DNA of 13,828 nt from Conidiobolus incongruus B7586 (GCA_000697335.1 JNEM01007341.1:1-13828), one strand, 5' to 3'. Positions 1-10,365 are shown, numbered from the stretch's first letter. Numbers and translations: made by a program. The notes: a model not told the origin generated them from the letters alone.

Positions 1-1362
1 ATTATATTATATATATATATCATTTAAAGATATTTATTTATATGTTTATTATATATATATATATATATATTTTTTAAAGTTAATATTATTTTTGAAAAAT
101 CAGAAATTAAAAATTTCCTATTTTTTCAAACCCAATATAATAATAATATAGTAATATTTTATCTCATATGTTATTTTATAATATACATTTTAAATTATTA
201 AATATATATTTTAATTTTTAATATCAATTGGATTATTTTATTTATTAAATAGTTTTTTAAATATTTCATGAGTTAATAAATTATCAAATATTTAAATATT
301 TACTAATATTTTCAGTTTTTAATTAATTTTATTTAACTTGGTTATTTATATATCTATATCTTTTAATTAAAATCAATTTATAAAATAATATTGAATATTT
401 TAGTTAGCATCTCTAATTAGTTATAAGAGTATAAAATTAATAATTAAAATAAAAATGTTTTTAATCTATTAACATAGCAAAATTTCCCGATATTTAAAAA
501 AATATTGCATTATTCAGACCTATTAAAATTATTTATATGATCAATTTTATTAGTCTTTATTTACTAAAGCATCGAAACAAATTTTATTCAAAACTCCGAT
601 TAATTTAAGATTTTTAAATTCCTAATTGGTGAGAATTAATACTAAAAATAAAAATAACCAGACACGTTACGATTTCCTTTAGAAACTGAAATATCAATTT
701 AACTGTATATAAATACAAATTGATGTTAATTTTAAAAATTAATTTTCAAAATATCAAATACCTCGATATTTCTTTAATCGCTGATAAGTAATTTTAAATT
801 GTATGGTTAAAACTCTGAGATAAATTTAATAAAATCTTGCTAAAGTCACAACTTAATTAGATAATACTATAATACCAAAAGTTTATTCATAGCTATTTTT
901 ATATCTACTTAAAAGTTTGAAATTAATAATATATAAAATAGGTTTAAAATTATATTAATTTCCTAAAATAAAGTGGCTAGTTTGAAAATTCAAATTGCTG
1001 ATTTTTAATAATAGAAATTGAAAACTGAATAATATGTAAAATTCCATCAATTCATAATGATCTGAGATCAATTTTTAAACTAATAAATTTGGATTCGATT
1101 TTCAACCATATTTATTAATATATTAAGTGATTCTTTTAACTTATAAATACTTTATTCATCTAATATTTGAATAACTTATTACCTGAAAATATTATTTAAT
1201 ATATAACTATAATTATTAAAATGTTAATTTTTGAATAAATATTAAACATTTTGATTTATAATATGATAATTGTAATTTGAAAATTAAATTTAACAAATAA
1301 TAAACCTAAATGTTCACTTTATCTTTTGGAATATGATATTAATTTAATTACAACCAATATAT
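1..1362. other. AT-rich spacer, no gene seen
   Basis: I found no supportable gene in this stretch on either strand. Stops are dense in all frames, and hand-counted rows are about 13-20% G+C. The left edge carries AT microsatellites. Slightly richer rows around 661-800 contain no open frame of note. No tRNA-like arms or other structured RNA were recognised. Confidence 0.7.
51..70. repeat. (AT)10 microsatellite
   Basis: Ten uninterrupted AT units run from 51 to 70. A shorter TA run lies at 8-20. They are simple repeats typical of AT-rich intergenic DNA, and no function is implied. Confidence 0.9.
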
Positions 1363-1930
1363 TTGATATCAATATCGACCTGGAGTATAGATTTTTATAG
1401 TATTATGTCACAAAAAAGATCATTTCAAATAATGTTCTCAGTTATTATAATCCAAACCTTTTTCAATAATCTATTATTTAAATTTTATTTGTTATCAGCC
1501 AAGGAGCCAAGACAGAAAATATCAATAAAATCAAAATACGTATATAATGGATTGTTTCGTCTAAGACACATTTTATATCATTTAAAAAAATTAAATTAAT
1601 ATATAATTTTATTCCGTTCATAACAAATGTCTTGTACAATTACAGAATCAGAATTTAATAATGTGATTAGTATCAAGATATCGCCTTATTTCATATTTTT
1701 CCACCAAAAACCTTCAACCGAAAATTAGGGTTGCCTGTTACAAAATTAGCAATTTAAATGGAATGATATAATTAATTACATACTGGATGATAACTTGATG
1801 ATAATTATTAATAATGGTTGAATAGATAGAATATTTTTCTCAGATTGTTGGGGTCCAGTATTAACTGAGATCTAGAAACAATATAACAAATTAGGTAATT
1901 TCTCACGGTATTCCAAATCCAATATAATGT
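1363..1930. other. mild G+C island with small unidentified plus-strand open frames
   Basis: Several rows here reach 23-38% G+C (the row at 1681 is 23 of 60) against about 15% nearby. Two plus-strand frames are open. The first runs to a stop at 1597-1599. Its likelier start is the ATG at 1405 (64 residues: a hydrophobic stretch containing 'MFSVIIIQTFF', then a Lys/Arg-rich tail). The second is a 33-residue frame from ATG 1627 to the stop at 1726-1728, with an A-rich start context ('aacaaATG'), beginning 'MSCTITESEF'. Neither resembles a family I know. Both lengths are reachable by chance in such DNA. The island could be a decayed gene or exons of a gene I cannot assemble. Confidence 0.3.
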
Positions 1931-3520
1931 AATCTTGATTTAAAGCCAAATTAAATCATTAATTTGGTTACAATTTTTTAATTTAGATTTTATTTTAATA
2001 AAAATTTCATTATTTTCATTTTAAATATTTCTCGAGCAGATTTCATTACTTTTATTTATAACAACTAAATATCATTAAAAATTGTATTATTTAATGAATA
2101 ATGGTGAAATTTATAGAATAATTTTTGCTAAATCCAATAGAAAATAAAAAAATTAATCTATTTTATATTGAATTGTATATATATATTGTACAATTAATAT
2201 TTTCAAAAATATTTATCAACAGATTTAAATATTGAAACTATTTAATATTATTATTGCGGAATAAGAAATTTAAAATTGTCCTAATTACTATAATTTAAGA
2301 GTTTATTAATTAATTTTCAATTAAAATATTCTCAGGTGAGAGGAATGTTTTACATACTTTTCGGATAACAAGAACAAAGTTTTATATTGAAATTACTTTC
2401 TTAAATGTAACTTGTCAAATTAAATAGTTGGAAAATTATACAATTAATTGAAATGTATTGGCAAAAATCTACCTATGAGTTAATAAATCATGTTAACAAC
2501 TCTATTTGAAAATGTGAAATCATCATCAATGAAATCATATAATTTATATGAAAGCAGTTGTAACAATAAATATTTCCTTGATGTAAATGATATTTCTTAT
2601 GAGGATAAAATATAATAAATACTAACATTGAAATTGATATATTATAATATAAAGTTATGTTTTCACAATAAATGTATTGATAACCATTCAATCAGATATT
2701 AATCAATTAATTACAAATATTTCTATTAATTTTGGTTTACTATTTAGAGATTTGATTTGGATAGTATGGATAAATTGAGTTTACATAAGTGTTAAAATAA
2801 TTTGATAATAACTAGATGTACAAATGTCTGAAATTAACAATGACGAAAACTATTAGATAGTAGCCTCTTTTTAATTCCTTATTGATATATATTTGAATTT
2901 TGATTTATTAAACTATTAACAATCCTTCAAAAACTCTTGATCGAAATTTACTTAGCTATTGTTTGATAGTATTTAACTACGAATTACTTGAAAATATTAG
3001 TTTTAATTAATAATTGATGTATTTGAGATTTAAAAATATAAAAATTAAATATAATTTCTGTGATATAGAAAAAATACATTTCTTGATAGCTTTTTCAAAT
3101 AGTATTCTGTCAATATAAAAAGATTTAATTGTGTCACATATAATTTAATAACCATATTTCATTCAGATTTAAAACCAACAGGAAGAACATTTTTAATTAT
3201 TCTTTGAATACAATTTTAGGTTTATCAGACAATAAAAATCGAAAATTAAAATAATATATTAATTAATCATATTTTAAACATAATCAGAATCGACAATGTG
3301 TGTTTGGTTTGTTAGTAACAAATATTAGTAATATTAATATGTTAAAGCATCAAAAATATACGACATGTGATTCAATTAGGATAATACATATCTTTAAGGT
3401 AGTTGGATTTTAAAGTAATTTGATATCAAGATCTATAAAATATATCAGTCATAAACACAAATTAAATTTAAATATTTAGAATAAGTGATATTGATAATTT
3501 AAGATTTATCAAATTCATTA
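1931..3520. other. AT-rich spacer, no gene seen
   Basis: No frame here shows coding character. A 67-codon minus-strand frame around 2488-2691 is rich in Ile/Tyr/Asn and has background base composition, so I treat it as chance. No structured RNA or extended repeat was recognised. Confidence 0.65.
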
Positions 3521-3526
3521 CGATGT

Positions 3527-3588
3527 TTGAGCACCTAACTGTTGCCAAAGGTATTGCTTGAGTAAAGGCTATGCTCTAGTGTGCTTAA
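3527..3588. other. 62-base island closed by an 8-bp stem, possible small structured RNA or tiny element
   Basis: The ends 'ttgagcac' (3527-3534) and 'gtgcttaa' (3581-3588) pair over 8 bp with one G-U, enclosing a 46-base interior. The row at 3541 is 22 of 60 G+C in otherwise very AT-rich flanks. There is no tRNA A/B box pair, no C/D-box snoRNA pair and no long frame; an ATG at 3523 gives only 12 codons. It could be a small noncoding RNA, a tiny inverted-repeat element or a fossil fragment. Only the pairing and the base composition are seen directly. Confidence 0.3.
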
Positions 3589-3600
3589 CTTGAAAAATTA

Positions 3601-4455
3601 TCAAATTCATATCTAGAGTGTAAATACCTTATATTTGATATACAAATATTTCTAAATTATTTCTTAATATTTCAATTTTTTAATAATATTTCCATTAGAT
3701 AAGAAATTAATATCGAATATAACGATCAAATGCACTAGGGAAAATATAAGCTTTATCAATTTAGATCTTTAATAAAATTGATATATTTATAGATAGTTTT
3801 GAATATATATATTTAAAGGTTATGGCTATTCAGTAGAGTAAGTGATATAGATAGCTGGATCTGAGAATTCATTTAACATTTCTAAATTATAAGGGTTGAT
3901 AAATTATTCTTATATATATATATTAATATAAATAGATAAAAATTATTAATGGCACATAATATATATCTAATATAATATAATCGGTCCATTAAAAATACAT
4001 GGATATTAATCAAAAAACTCTTGAGTATTTTTTAACCTAATTCTAAGAAATTATAATCACTTGTTAAAATTAAATAATGAAATCATTAAGTATTAATATA
4101 AATCAATATTCATCTCTATAGAATAGATGAAATACTTGATTAATTCGGTTTTGTATTTTGACCAAGGGGATCTAATATAAGATATGAATATTACCATATT
4201 TTGCAGTATTAAAATTGATAAAAGATCCGATTGTGAGACCATTTAATAAGTATGGTTAATATTTCATTATTTTAGTTTCACCAATGATCAGATATTAAAC
4301 TTGTAACCAACAATCATAAGTGTCGTTAATTAACAAATTCTCAAGGACTAAATATATAATATCAATTTAAACCAATTTTTAAAATCTCAAATTTTTTTAT
4401 ACTTGTTTATCAAAAAATCAAAATCATAAAAAAATACATAAATATTTAAATAATA
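3601..4455. other. AT-rich spacer downstream of the transcription factor gene
   Basis: No frame with coding character was found on either strand. Short, slightly G+C-richer patches near 3820-3870 and 4150-4240 hold no open frame longer than chance. No repeat shared with the right-end repeat pair was noticed. Confidence 0.6.
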
Positions 4456-4506
4456 TTTATTCATAAAAAGATAGATTTTGAATTTAATCACTAAAAGTGT
4501 ATATAT
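4456..4506 (-). terminator. putative 3'-end (polyadenylation) signals of the transcription factor gene
   Basis: Reading the minus strand past the stop at 4562-4560, a UAUAUA-type run lies at about 4506-4501 and a perfect AATAAA at 4461-4456, about 100 bases after the stop. This order (UA-rich efficiency element, then A-rich positioning element) is known for fungal mRNA 3' ends. In DNA this AT-rich such motifs also arise by chance, so the call rests mainly on position. Confidence 0.35.
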
Positions 4507-4559
4507 AAATAGATTTGATTTAAATAGCGATTGATATCCAGTATCTTAAAACTCAATAG

Positions 4560-5306
4560 TTATTGTAAAATAGGGCTAAAAGGTAGAACTGGGGAGGAGC
4601 TATCTTGGGTTTCCATGAAACTCCAGTTTTGGTAATGAAATAAGGGTTCTGAAGGCATTTGATTGTATCCTATATTCCCCCACATTGGATATTCAGTCAT
4701 TAGTTTAGGTGATGTGGTATGAGTTTGAATACTTCGGGAATTTATATACATTTCCCAATTCCTGAAATATGATTCATAAGTGGGTTCAGGGTTTGGGGTA
4801 ATTTGAGGTAATTCCGAGGTATATAATGGGATTTGAGGAGTACTATATATCCCAACATCCAAAGGACTGGATGAGTAATTTGATTGGTTGAACCAATTAT
4901 AGTCAAATTGATCCATTGAAATCAATGGTTGAAATGATAATTCATGTGAATTATCACAAATTTGTGAATCAAGGTTTGATTCAGGGCCATTATCATTGGT
5001 TGGAGGTGGTGTAGTTTCTTTAAGTTTGGTTTTTGTAATTGATTCGTAATATTCAATAGCAGCATCTACTTTCGACTTGGGACCCCTTTTCTTTGGAACA
5101 CTCAAATACGTACAGTTAATCCCTTTTCTCTTACAGTGATTACACTGGATAGAATTTCTATCACATTTAATACGATGCTTTTTGCATCTATCGCAAGGTT
5201 TGGGAATGTCATTATTTGATGAAAGAGCCTGTGGTCTGAATAATATAGCCATCTCATAAGGAAGATTGGAGTTATGTAATTGTACGCTCAAATCCGCTTT
5301 AGGCAT
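4560..5306 (-). CDS. Zn2Cys6 zinc-cluster transcription factor
   Basis: This is a likely nuclear DNA-binding regulator of 248 residues with no visible intron. Six cysteines at residues 38, 41, 48, 55, 58 and 65 fit C-x2-C-x6-C-x6-C-x2-C-x6-C, the binuclear zinc cluster. The first loop is basic ('KKHRIK'). A basic linker 'KKRGPKSK' (72-79) could also serve as nuclear localisation signal, and a short helical stretch (80-97) may be the dimer element. The rest is low-complexity, rich in Ser/Thr/Pro/Asn with aromatic-acidic patches (130-141, 178-188, 222-231), resembling an activation region. The fungal-specific middle homology domain is not visible, so the protein is short for the class. I chose the ATG at 5306 because a TATA box lies at 5399-5392; the frame stays open to an ATG at 5411, upstream of that box. 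The ATG at 5252 is a weaker alternative. G+C is about 33-37% against about 15-20% around it. Target genes cannot be inferred. Confidence 0.93.
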   Translation of the reverse strand: MPKADLSVQLHNSNLPYEMAILFRPQALSSNNDIPKPCDRCKKHRIKCDRNSIQCNHCKRKGINCTYLSVPKKRGPKSKVDAAIEYYESITKTKLKETTPPPTNDNGPESNLDSQICDNSHELSFQPLISMDQFDYNWFNQSNYSSSPLDVGIYSTPQIPLYTSELPQITPNPEPTYESYFRNWEMYINSRSIQTHTTSPKLMTEYPMWGNIGYNQMPSEPLFHYQNWSFMETQDSSSPVLPFSPILQ

Positions 5307-5391
5307 TATGTCAATACGTAAATAAATCAAATACGTAAGAATGATTGAATGTGTGAAGGATGTGATATCAATTTGTGGTACAACATGGTGG

Positions 5392-5464
5392 TTTATATAC
5401 CTAAATCCCAAATTCTCAAGTTATCCATATATTGGAATAACCTTGTGAGAAATTGTCCGATTGG
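5392..5464 (-). promoter_or_regulatory. promoter of the zinc-cluster gene: two CCAAT boxes and a TATA box
   Basis: On the minus strand a TATATAAA box occupies 5399-5392, 86 bases before the ATG at 5306. Upstream lie CCAAT boxes at 5435-5431 and 5464-5460, 29 bases apart. The distal one reads 'tccaatcgg', a good match to the NF-Y/Hap consensus. If the TATA box is used, transcription begins about 5370-5355, giving a leader of roughly 50-65 bases. A 19-codon upstream frame from an ATG at 5386 would then be mostly outside the mRNA. The motifs are seen; their use is inferred. Confidence 0.55.
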
Positions 5465-5997
5465 ACCAAAATATAACCAGTTATGATTTTTCTAAAAAGA
5501 TAACTCAGGGAATAAATCGACCAAATATCAACCTGATTTAATCATCAAGTCCAACAGTTGTATTATTTATTACTATGAGAAAAAATATTGATTTTTAGTT
5601 ATTAATATTGATTAACTTAGATTTTATACTATATTCAAAATAGAAATAATTTCAACATGATATATATTTAGAATTTTATAGTTTGAAAATATTATTATAT
5701 TTATAATATAAAAAATCTTCTTTATTTAATTGCATTATATGTAACCATAATAAAATTTATTTCTTTAATTCTAATTATACTATATCTGGAAAATGAAATA
5801 TTAATTCACTAAAAATATAAAACTTTTCTATTCGATACTATATTGTTATTTGTTAAGGTAAAGATTACTAAAGAATATCCATTAATATAAATTATATTAT
5901 TTCTTTTTAAAAATATTATACCACAATTATATTAAATCATAAAATAAGATGAAACAATTATTTTATTATTTGCAAAGGTGCGTATATTTATAGAATT
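5465..5997. other. AT-rich upstream region, no gene seen
   Basis: The part nearest the promoter (to about 5560) is somewhat richer in G+C and may hold further upstream regulatory sites. The remainder is dense in stops on both strands. No continuation of a cyclin-like reading frame was found here when read on the minus strand. Confidence 0.55.
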
Positions 5998-6432
5998 TTA
6001 ATCATCTGTGGATATTTTCACACAACTGGGCTTTGATAATTTGACGATTTTCGCAGTCTCTCTGTTAGCGGCAGTAGAACGGTGTAGCCTTGGATAAAAA
6101 TAGATCAGATTACACAAAACTAAAGAGATTACCCTACAAAAATGGATAGCTTATCAACTAATGAATTATCTTACCAATTTGAGAGAGTTTATTTTCAGTA
6201 TATATATAGACTTGATGAATGCGCAAATACGCCGCAGTTTTCAGATTCAATATGTTCGTTGGATGTTCATCGTTGACAAGGCAATAATAAATTCTTCAAT
6301 AAGATTTATATTAGTGTAAAGTCATGCTTTAATGCTATTTCTCTATCAATCTTTATTATCCCATTAACGATACAGAATAGAAAATAATTTAAACTGCTTA
6401 TCAATCAGCTCATCCAAATTAATATATATAAA
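5998..6432 (-). CDS. candidate spliced gene or gene remnant, weakly cyclin-box-like (partial at its 5' end)
   Basis: The proposed exons are 6432-6374, 6293-6175 and 6119-5998 (59+119+122 bases). They join into one frame of 99 residues ending in TAA. Intron 1 (80 bases) starts GTATCG and ends '..CTAAT..GAAG'. Intron 2 (55 bases) starts GTAAGA and ends CTTTAG. The first exon is preceded by 'ctaatacacag', a good acceptor, so further 5' exons are implied; I found no start codon. The last two exons are about 33% and 39% G+C, and intron 2 is lower at 29%. Residues around 'AAYLRIHQVYIYT' and 'LSQIVLCNLIYFYPRL' recall helices 1 and 2 of PCL/Pho80-type cyclins ('..LLALIYIDRL'). The downstream cyclin core (Ala-rich helix 3, Lys-Phe-x-Asp region) is absent, so if the resemblance is real the gene is cut short or unfinished here. 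A 44-codon plus-strand frame (6142-6276) overlaps it and competes with it. Confidence 0.3.
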
Positions 6433-8220
6433 CTGTGTATTAGTTTTTTGAAAGTCAAACTGTGTTATAAACTTATGTACTATAGGTTTGTTTTAATTGG
6501 TTATATAAACGAAATCGGTTAAAAATAATAATATTTTATTTAATTTTATTGAAATTAATCAAAGATAATTATAATTAAATTTAACAAATATATTAATTTA
6601 TTTATTATTCAAACCAAGATATATTAAACAATAATTTTAAATTGATGATTTTATTCATCTTATTAATCATTATTTCGCATAATATAATTATGCTGAATAA
6701 TGTATTCAAGCATCACAATACATTTGAATAAAAACACAATATCATGAACCATAGATCAATATAATCATATGAAATCCACATGGCGAACAGGTTATCTCTT
6801 ATACCTATTTGGATATCACCAAAAATTGGTTATTTTCAACAAAATTTGGTGTAATTAATAAAAATTTTTGGGATCCGCTAATATTGAATTCAATTTTTGG
6901 AAAAAATATAATTTTACAAATCTTAAACTCAAAATCCCTTAATAAATTTAATATTCCAAAAGAAAAATTATTAGACCTATTGCTGACGTAAACATTTCAA
7001 AGAAATTTTTAAAAATTTAGGAATAGACCTATACATATATCATATTAATAAAATAAAAATATTTTTCATATTTATCACATACCTTGGCATATATATTCGA
7101 TTAATATAAATATATATTTTAAGTATTTTAATTGTATTGTTGTGAAATATTAATTGCTATCAAATATATTTTTATAAATAATTAAAATGATAAAACATTT
7201 TCTTTTATAACATTCAAAATATTTATTTCAAAGTAAATAAGATAATTAATTTAGTTAAAAAATACTCTAATTTTAAAACTTTTTTCCAAGCTCCATTTTA
7301 TTATCACATCGAAATTTTTTATAAGGAATAAAAGTTTGATGAAATTAAAATTTATTAATTGATTTTTAGTCCTGATATAAAAGTTTTTACTTTAAATCTA
7401 TTTTAACATGTGAAAAATGATATCATCTTGCTAAATGAATTGATTTTTGCTTAATTCAAATTATAGACAATATTTTTCAAGTGACATCATCTTTATTTGA
7501 CGACTTACTCGGTTATTGACTTATATACATTTGTTAAATCATTCATTTGTTGAGATACTAATTAACTCTAATTAAATTTTATTGGTTAAAAATTGAATCA
7601 TATTCATTTTATTTATTTAATTGTTTTTGTTTTACAATCCTAATTTTCTAATTTATCAAGTTTAATGAATATAATCAGCTTTTAAATTACTCAACTTTTT
7701 TTATATTTTTGGTAAAACCAATTATTTTGAAAATATTTTTATTAAAATAGGAATGGGTAAATTAAGTATTTTAAATTGGGTAAAATATTGTCAGATGGGA
7801 ATTAGTATTACTAAAAATGTAAATTAAACGCGGTGGAAACTGTTGGGAGAAATATGAATTTTAATCAATCAATAATATATTATCAATTTGAATTCTTAAA
7901 AATTAATTAAGGCAAATTTTCAATTTAGGTTCCATGCAATTCGAATATATCAATTTATATATGATGTCAAGAAGTTCATATTTAATTATTGATTTCATAA
8001 TGTTCATCTTTAAACTATTGAGATTAGTAAACCAAAATTTCAGATTTAAATTATATAAATAATTACTGGAATATAATAATAAAGTTTATTACATTATATA
8101 GTATATATATTTCCTTTTTATCATTTAAATTATATTAATTTTAAACTTATTAAATCTTATCTGTTGTCCTAAATATAATAATGATTGATATATTGGTTGA
8201 TAAATATATATTAGCTATTC
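6433..8220. other. AT-rich spacer, no supportable gene
   Basis: A plus-strand frame is open from 6773 to a stop at 6989-6991. It lacks an ATG; the nearest start-like codon is TTG at 6809. It contains two Trp and the segment 'NIILQILNSKSLNKF', vaguely F-box-like. Its base composition is close to background, so I do not call it. On the minus strand, exons feeding the 5998-6432 candidate may lie in the first 350 bases, but I could not fix them. Nothing else was recognised. Confidence 0.5.
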
Positions 8221-8440
8221 TAGTAAACAGATTTTTCATTTTGATCCAACATCGTGGTTATTATTAGTATGCGAATTAGAACAACATTACAGTAACAGGC
8301 GATAACTAGTTTGTATAATATACTGCTTGAAACTTAAATATATGTTAAATCAAATAAATTCAGAATTATCGTGGCAATGGATGATGTGACAATTCTTGAA
8401 TTTTTAAGTAATGTACAAAAAATGTTGAGAAGATTATAAT
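8221..8440. other. faint G+C island, unidentified
   Basis: Three consecutive rows (8221-8400) are each about 28% G+C (17 of 60) against about 15-20% nearby. The plus strand has a 20-codon ATG frame at 8377-8439 that would form an amphipathic helix. The minus strand has a 35-codon open stretch without a start. 'atgatgt' at 8381-8387 is close to a C box, but no D box partner is present. This may be a decayed exon; no function is assigned. Confidence 0.25.
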
Positions 8441-10171
8441 TTTAATATTCTAAAAACAATTTATCTGGTTATTATATATTTGATTTATTCCGTTTTGGGT
8501 GTTAAATTAAACAAAATATATTAAACGATATTGAGATAAAATAGCTGTTAATTCACTTTAATTATGAGAGGATGGTAGTGTATATTTTGAATAGTCTAAA
8601 TTTGATAATAAATTTTTAAAGATAATTATTAGGAAAAATAAATATTATCAAATTATCGTGGTTAATAATATAATCAACATAATTTTATTCTGCAATTTTT
8701 TGAATATACATTATTTCAAATTGTAATCTTATTGTGTTAATATTATCTAACAAGTTTGAATGTATAATTCAGGATTTCGAGTATTTCATAATGCTTTCAC
8801 TTAGTTTAAATCTTTTGTAAATATAGAAAATTTTATATATATAAAGAATGTGAATTGGAAACAGAATTAATATAAATAAAGTTTTTCGCCATGTAATATA
8901 TATATATATATATATATTGATACTTGTAATCTTAGGCTATTATTAGTAATTTTTATATAAGCCAAAGATTAACAAAAATATATTCATTTGATCTAACCTA
9001 ATTTATAATGTTTAATCATAGAGATGTAACTTTTGGTCATAATTTACTTTTGCTGCCCTTTATGTTTCGATGTGAAAAACATTTTAATTTCCATATTTAA
9101 AAAAGCTATTATATTTACAATAATATATCAAATATATTATTAAACCCTTAAAATTTTACTATTATTAATATTACTCAAATTCTTTTGTTTATTTTATTCT
9201 ATTGTATATTTTCACATTAATATATTTTAAAATTTGAGTTAATTATTTACTCCATAATTATACTTAGTTATTTCAAGGATATTAGTTAATACTAACCACA
9301 ATTCAAACTTATAAAAGACTGACATTGAAAATTTAAAGTGATAGAACATATATTAGAATATTATATATAATTTTCTAAATAAATTTTAGTTGTAATATCA
9401 ACATCGAATCATTGGTGATTTAACGAAGAAATATCGAACAAAACGATATTAAACATATTTAGTTTAAGCAGTTGAATTGCTACATACACTCAGATTATTT
9501 AAATTACACTTTAATCTTAGTAAAATTTAATCGAAATATCCATTGTGTGTTAATGTAGAGACCTGAGATATGAACCAAAGCTAAAGATATATTGTGATAT
9601 ATATCATATTAAAATGTTCATATAGAAATTTGAGGATAATATAAAAACTAAATTATTTATTGCCAAATATCTTTTAACTAGTAAAAAATTTTTATTTTGG
9701 AGTCAAAATGAGCTAATTATTTAAACGCTTCTCTAATTAATAAATTCCTTGACAATATTCGTGTTTTTAAGTAGACTAATACAAAGTTCAAAATCCTCAA
9801 CCAAAATAAAGAATTGAAAAAGACAATACAACAAGACCAAAGAAAAACATATATAAGCGTCAATACTTCAGTTACTTATATACCAAACTTACCCCAAATC
9901 AAAAAATAATTTGACCTAATAATTTTGAATTTTAATTAAAATTAAATTAGCTTTCAAGTAAACAAATACCATAATAAGATTATACAATCCAATCAAAAAG
10001 ATTAAATTACAGAATAACCTACTAAATCATATAAAGAACTTCGCGGTACATACGCTAGATTTTATTAAAGATTTACAGTTCTTATGAGAACTCAACAATA
10101 TGAGTGAAGTATATTAAATACTACAACTTTTGGATTTTAATGAAAAATTTTTATTGCAATTAAATTGAGGA
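8441..10171. other. AT-rich spacer, no gene seen
   Basis: No open frame with coding composition was found on either strand. The stretch contains an AT microsatellite at 8896-8917. A B-box-like string near 9786 has no acceptor stem or A box, so no tRNA is called. Confidence 0.6.
8896..8917. repeat. (AT)11 microsatellite
   Basis: Eleven AT units run uninterrupted from 8896 to 8917. This is the longest simple dinucleotide run in the window. Confidence 0.9.
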
Positions 10172-10224
10172 TTACGTCACACGATTTTGTTAATTCAATT
10201 TTTGAGAATTGTTGGATTTTTTAT

Positions 10225-10365
10225 TCATGTGAATTTTTTTCTTGTGACTTTTGTTGGAAAATAATCCCTCAATTCCATTTTGATTGTTTGAATATTTAGA
10301 GTGAAGATTAACGGTCTTGAATCAATTAAGCCCTGTTCTGCTCCCTGAAGTAATTTATCTTCTAA
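10225..10365 (-). CDS. candidate terminal exon or gene fragment, product unknown
   Basis: The minus strand is open for 46 codons, from a stop just above 10365 to TGA at 10227-10225, with about 31% G+C in otherwise poorer DNA. The peptide has balanced, protein-like composition ('GAEQGLIDSRPLIF', 'MELRDYFPTKVTRKKF'). An internal ATG at 10278 sits in a good context ('caaaATGG') but leaves only 17 residues. An acceptor-like AG near 10363 and a GTGACA donor near 10400 could join it to an upstream open stretch ('FVNELTKE'), so it may be a last exon. AATAAA starts within two bases of the stop. I do not recognise the family. Chance remains possible: by my rough estimate a run this long has about a 2% chance per stop at this composition, and there are many stops. 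Confidence 0.25.
   Translation of the reverse strand, partial: LEDKLLQGAEQGLIDSRPLIFTLNIQTIKMELRDYFPTKVTRKKFT

Noticed and set aside
264-2496. Shared 14-mer 'atgagttaataaat' near 270 and near 2475
   Set aside because: Many shared 14-mers are expected between any two parts of DNA this AT-rich, and the similarity does not extend.
2488-2691. 67-codon minus-strand frame
   Set aside because: It is Ile/Tyr/Asn-rich with background base composition. At this A+T level I estimate several frames over 60 codons by chance in a window this size.
6050-6095. Possible U4 snRNA-like strings ('ggcagta', 'gtagcc')
   Set aside because: Spacing and stems do not match U4, and the matches are short and scattered.
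6773-6991. Plus-strand open frame, weakly F-box-like, no ATG
   Set aside because: There is no start codon, its G+C is close to background, and the similarity is too vague to name a family.
8377-8439. 20-codon plus-strand frame and a possible C/D snoRNA
   Set aside because: It is too short to call as a gene. No D box accompanies the C-like box.
10172-10179. TTACGTCA, a CRE/ATF-type site
   Set aside because: About 0.3 such sites are expected by chance in the window on both strands, and no gene start lies beside it.
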